Source of the DNA: Litoreibacter roseus
GTDB lineage: Bacteria > Pseudomonadota > Alphaproteobacteria > Rhodobacterales > Rhodobacteraceae
Length of the DNA stretch: 64,000 bases
Direction: 5' to 3'
Assembly: GCF_009811795.1 (NCBI RefSeq)
Contig: NZ_BLJE01000001.1
Location: forward strand, 1,359,178-1,423,177
Shown piece by piece: positions 63,922 to 64,000 of this stretch. A program made the translations under genes and the position numbers. How positions within the stretch are numbered: the first letter of the stretch is position 1; each line of letters opens with the position of its first letter. The notes beneath the pieces were generated by a model that was given only the letters and a program-made list of their open reading frames with translations, did not search any database and had not been told where the DNA came from.

Positions 63922-64000
63922 GAGCAATTCAGAAGTGTCACTCTCCTCGCAAAACGATGTGAGGGTGAGCGGACATGGGATGGGTGATGATGAGCGAGCG
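63922..64000 (+). CDS. Possible start of a gene running off the window
   Basis: An ATG at 63922 opens 26 codons to the window edge (MSNSEVSLSSQNDVRVSGHG). No clear ribosome site precedes it and nothing is recognised. It could equally be non-coding. Confidence 0.25.

Overview
The window looks like an alphaproteobacterial chromosome of the Rhodobacteraceae (Roseobacter group). The evidence is the CckA hybrid kinase next to recA, a recA promoter with an alphaproteobacterial SOS box (GAAC-N7-GAAC), CtrA-type TTAA-N7-TTAA sites, many ABC and TRAP uptake operons, a VPxPA-CTERM protein, and a catabolic gene content typical of marine generalists. Coding density is very high and neighbouring genes often share start or stop bases. 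I found no rRNA, tRNA, CRISPR array, insertion sequence or prophage.

Layout. 1-9.9 kb holds housekeeping genes: a DUF188 fragment, guaB, an rsmB-like methyltransferase, cckA, recA, alaS and a DUF1330 protein. 9.9-16.2 kb holds two 803-residue FAD/GcvT-domain dehydrogenases of the dimethylglycine/sarcosine type, flanking a DUF2254 membrane protein. 16.2-22.0 kb is a branched-chain-type ABC importer operon (livK-G-unknown-F-H-M) with a secreted unknown protein encoded inside it. 22.2-26.5 kb has a PQQ-type sugar dehydrogenase and a TRAP importer. 26.6-29.0 kb has a tandem glycine riboswitch ahead of a DadA-like amino-acid dehydrogenase, then a glyoxalase II.

29.0-46.1 kb is a sugar and inositol island: frcBCAK (fructose-type ABC importer plus kinase), iolDCBJG on the minus strand, and divergently an oxidoreductase, iolE and another oxidoreductase. 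A LacI-family regulator and a second sugar/inositol ABC importer with a RidA protein follow. The same 18-bp palindrome lies in both divergent promoter regions, so one LacI repressor probably controls import and catabolism together.

46.4-51.8 kb holds a LuxR-type regulator coupled to aroQ, a VPxPA-CTERM surface protein and a 1117-residue secreted nuclease. 52.0-62.5 kb is a phenylacetate pathway: paaZ-paaX divergent from paaI-paaK-tetR, then paaJ-A-(DUF3291)-B-C-D-E. The last part has a DUF4149 protein, a UbiG-like methyltransferase and perhaps the start of one more gene.

I see no wholly new multi-gene system. The items most worth checking are the riboswitch with its start-codon hairpin, the CtrA/LexA sites around cckA-recA, the unknown protein in the liv operon, the DUF3291 gene in the paa operon, the two regulators of different families in one paa locus, and the repeated 4-nt interlocking of convergent stop codons.
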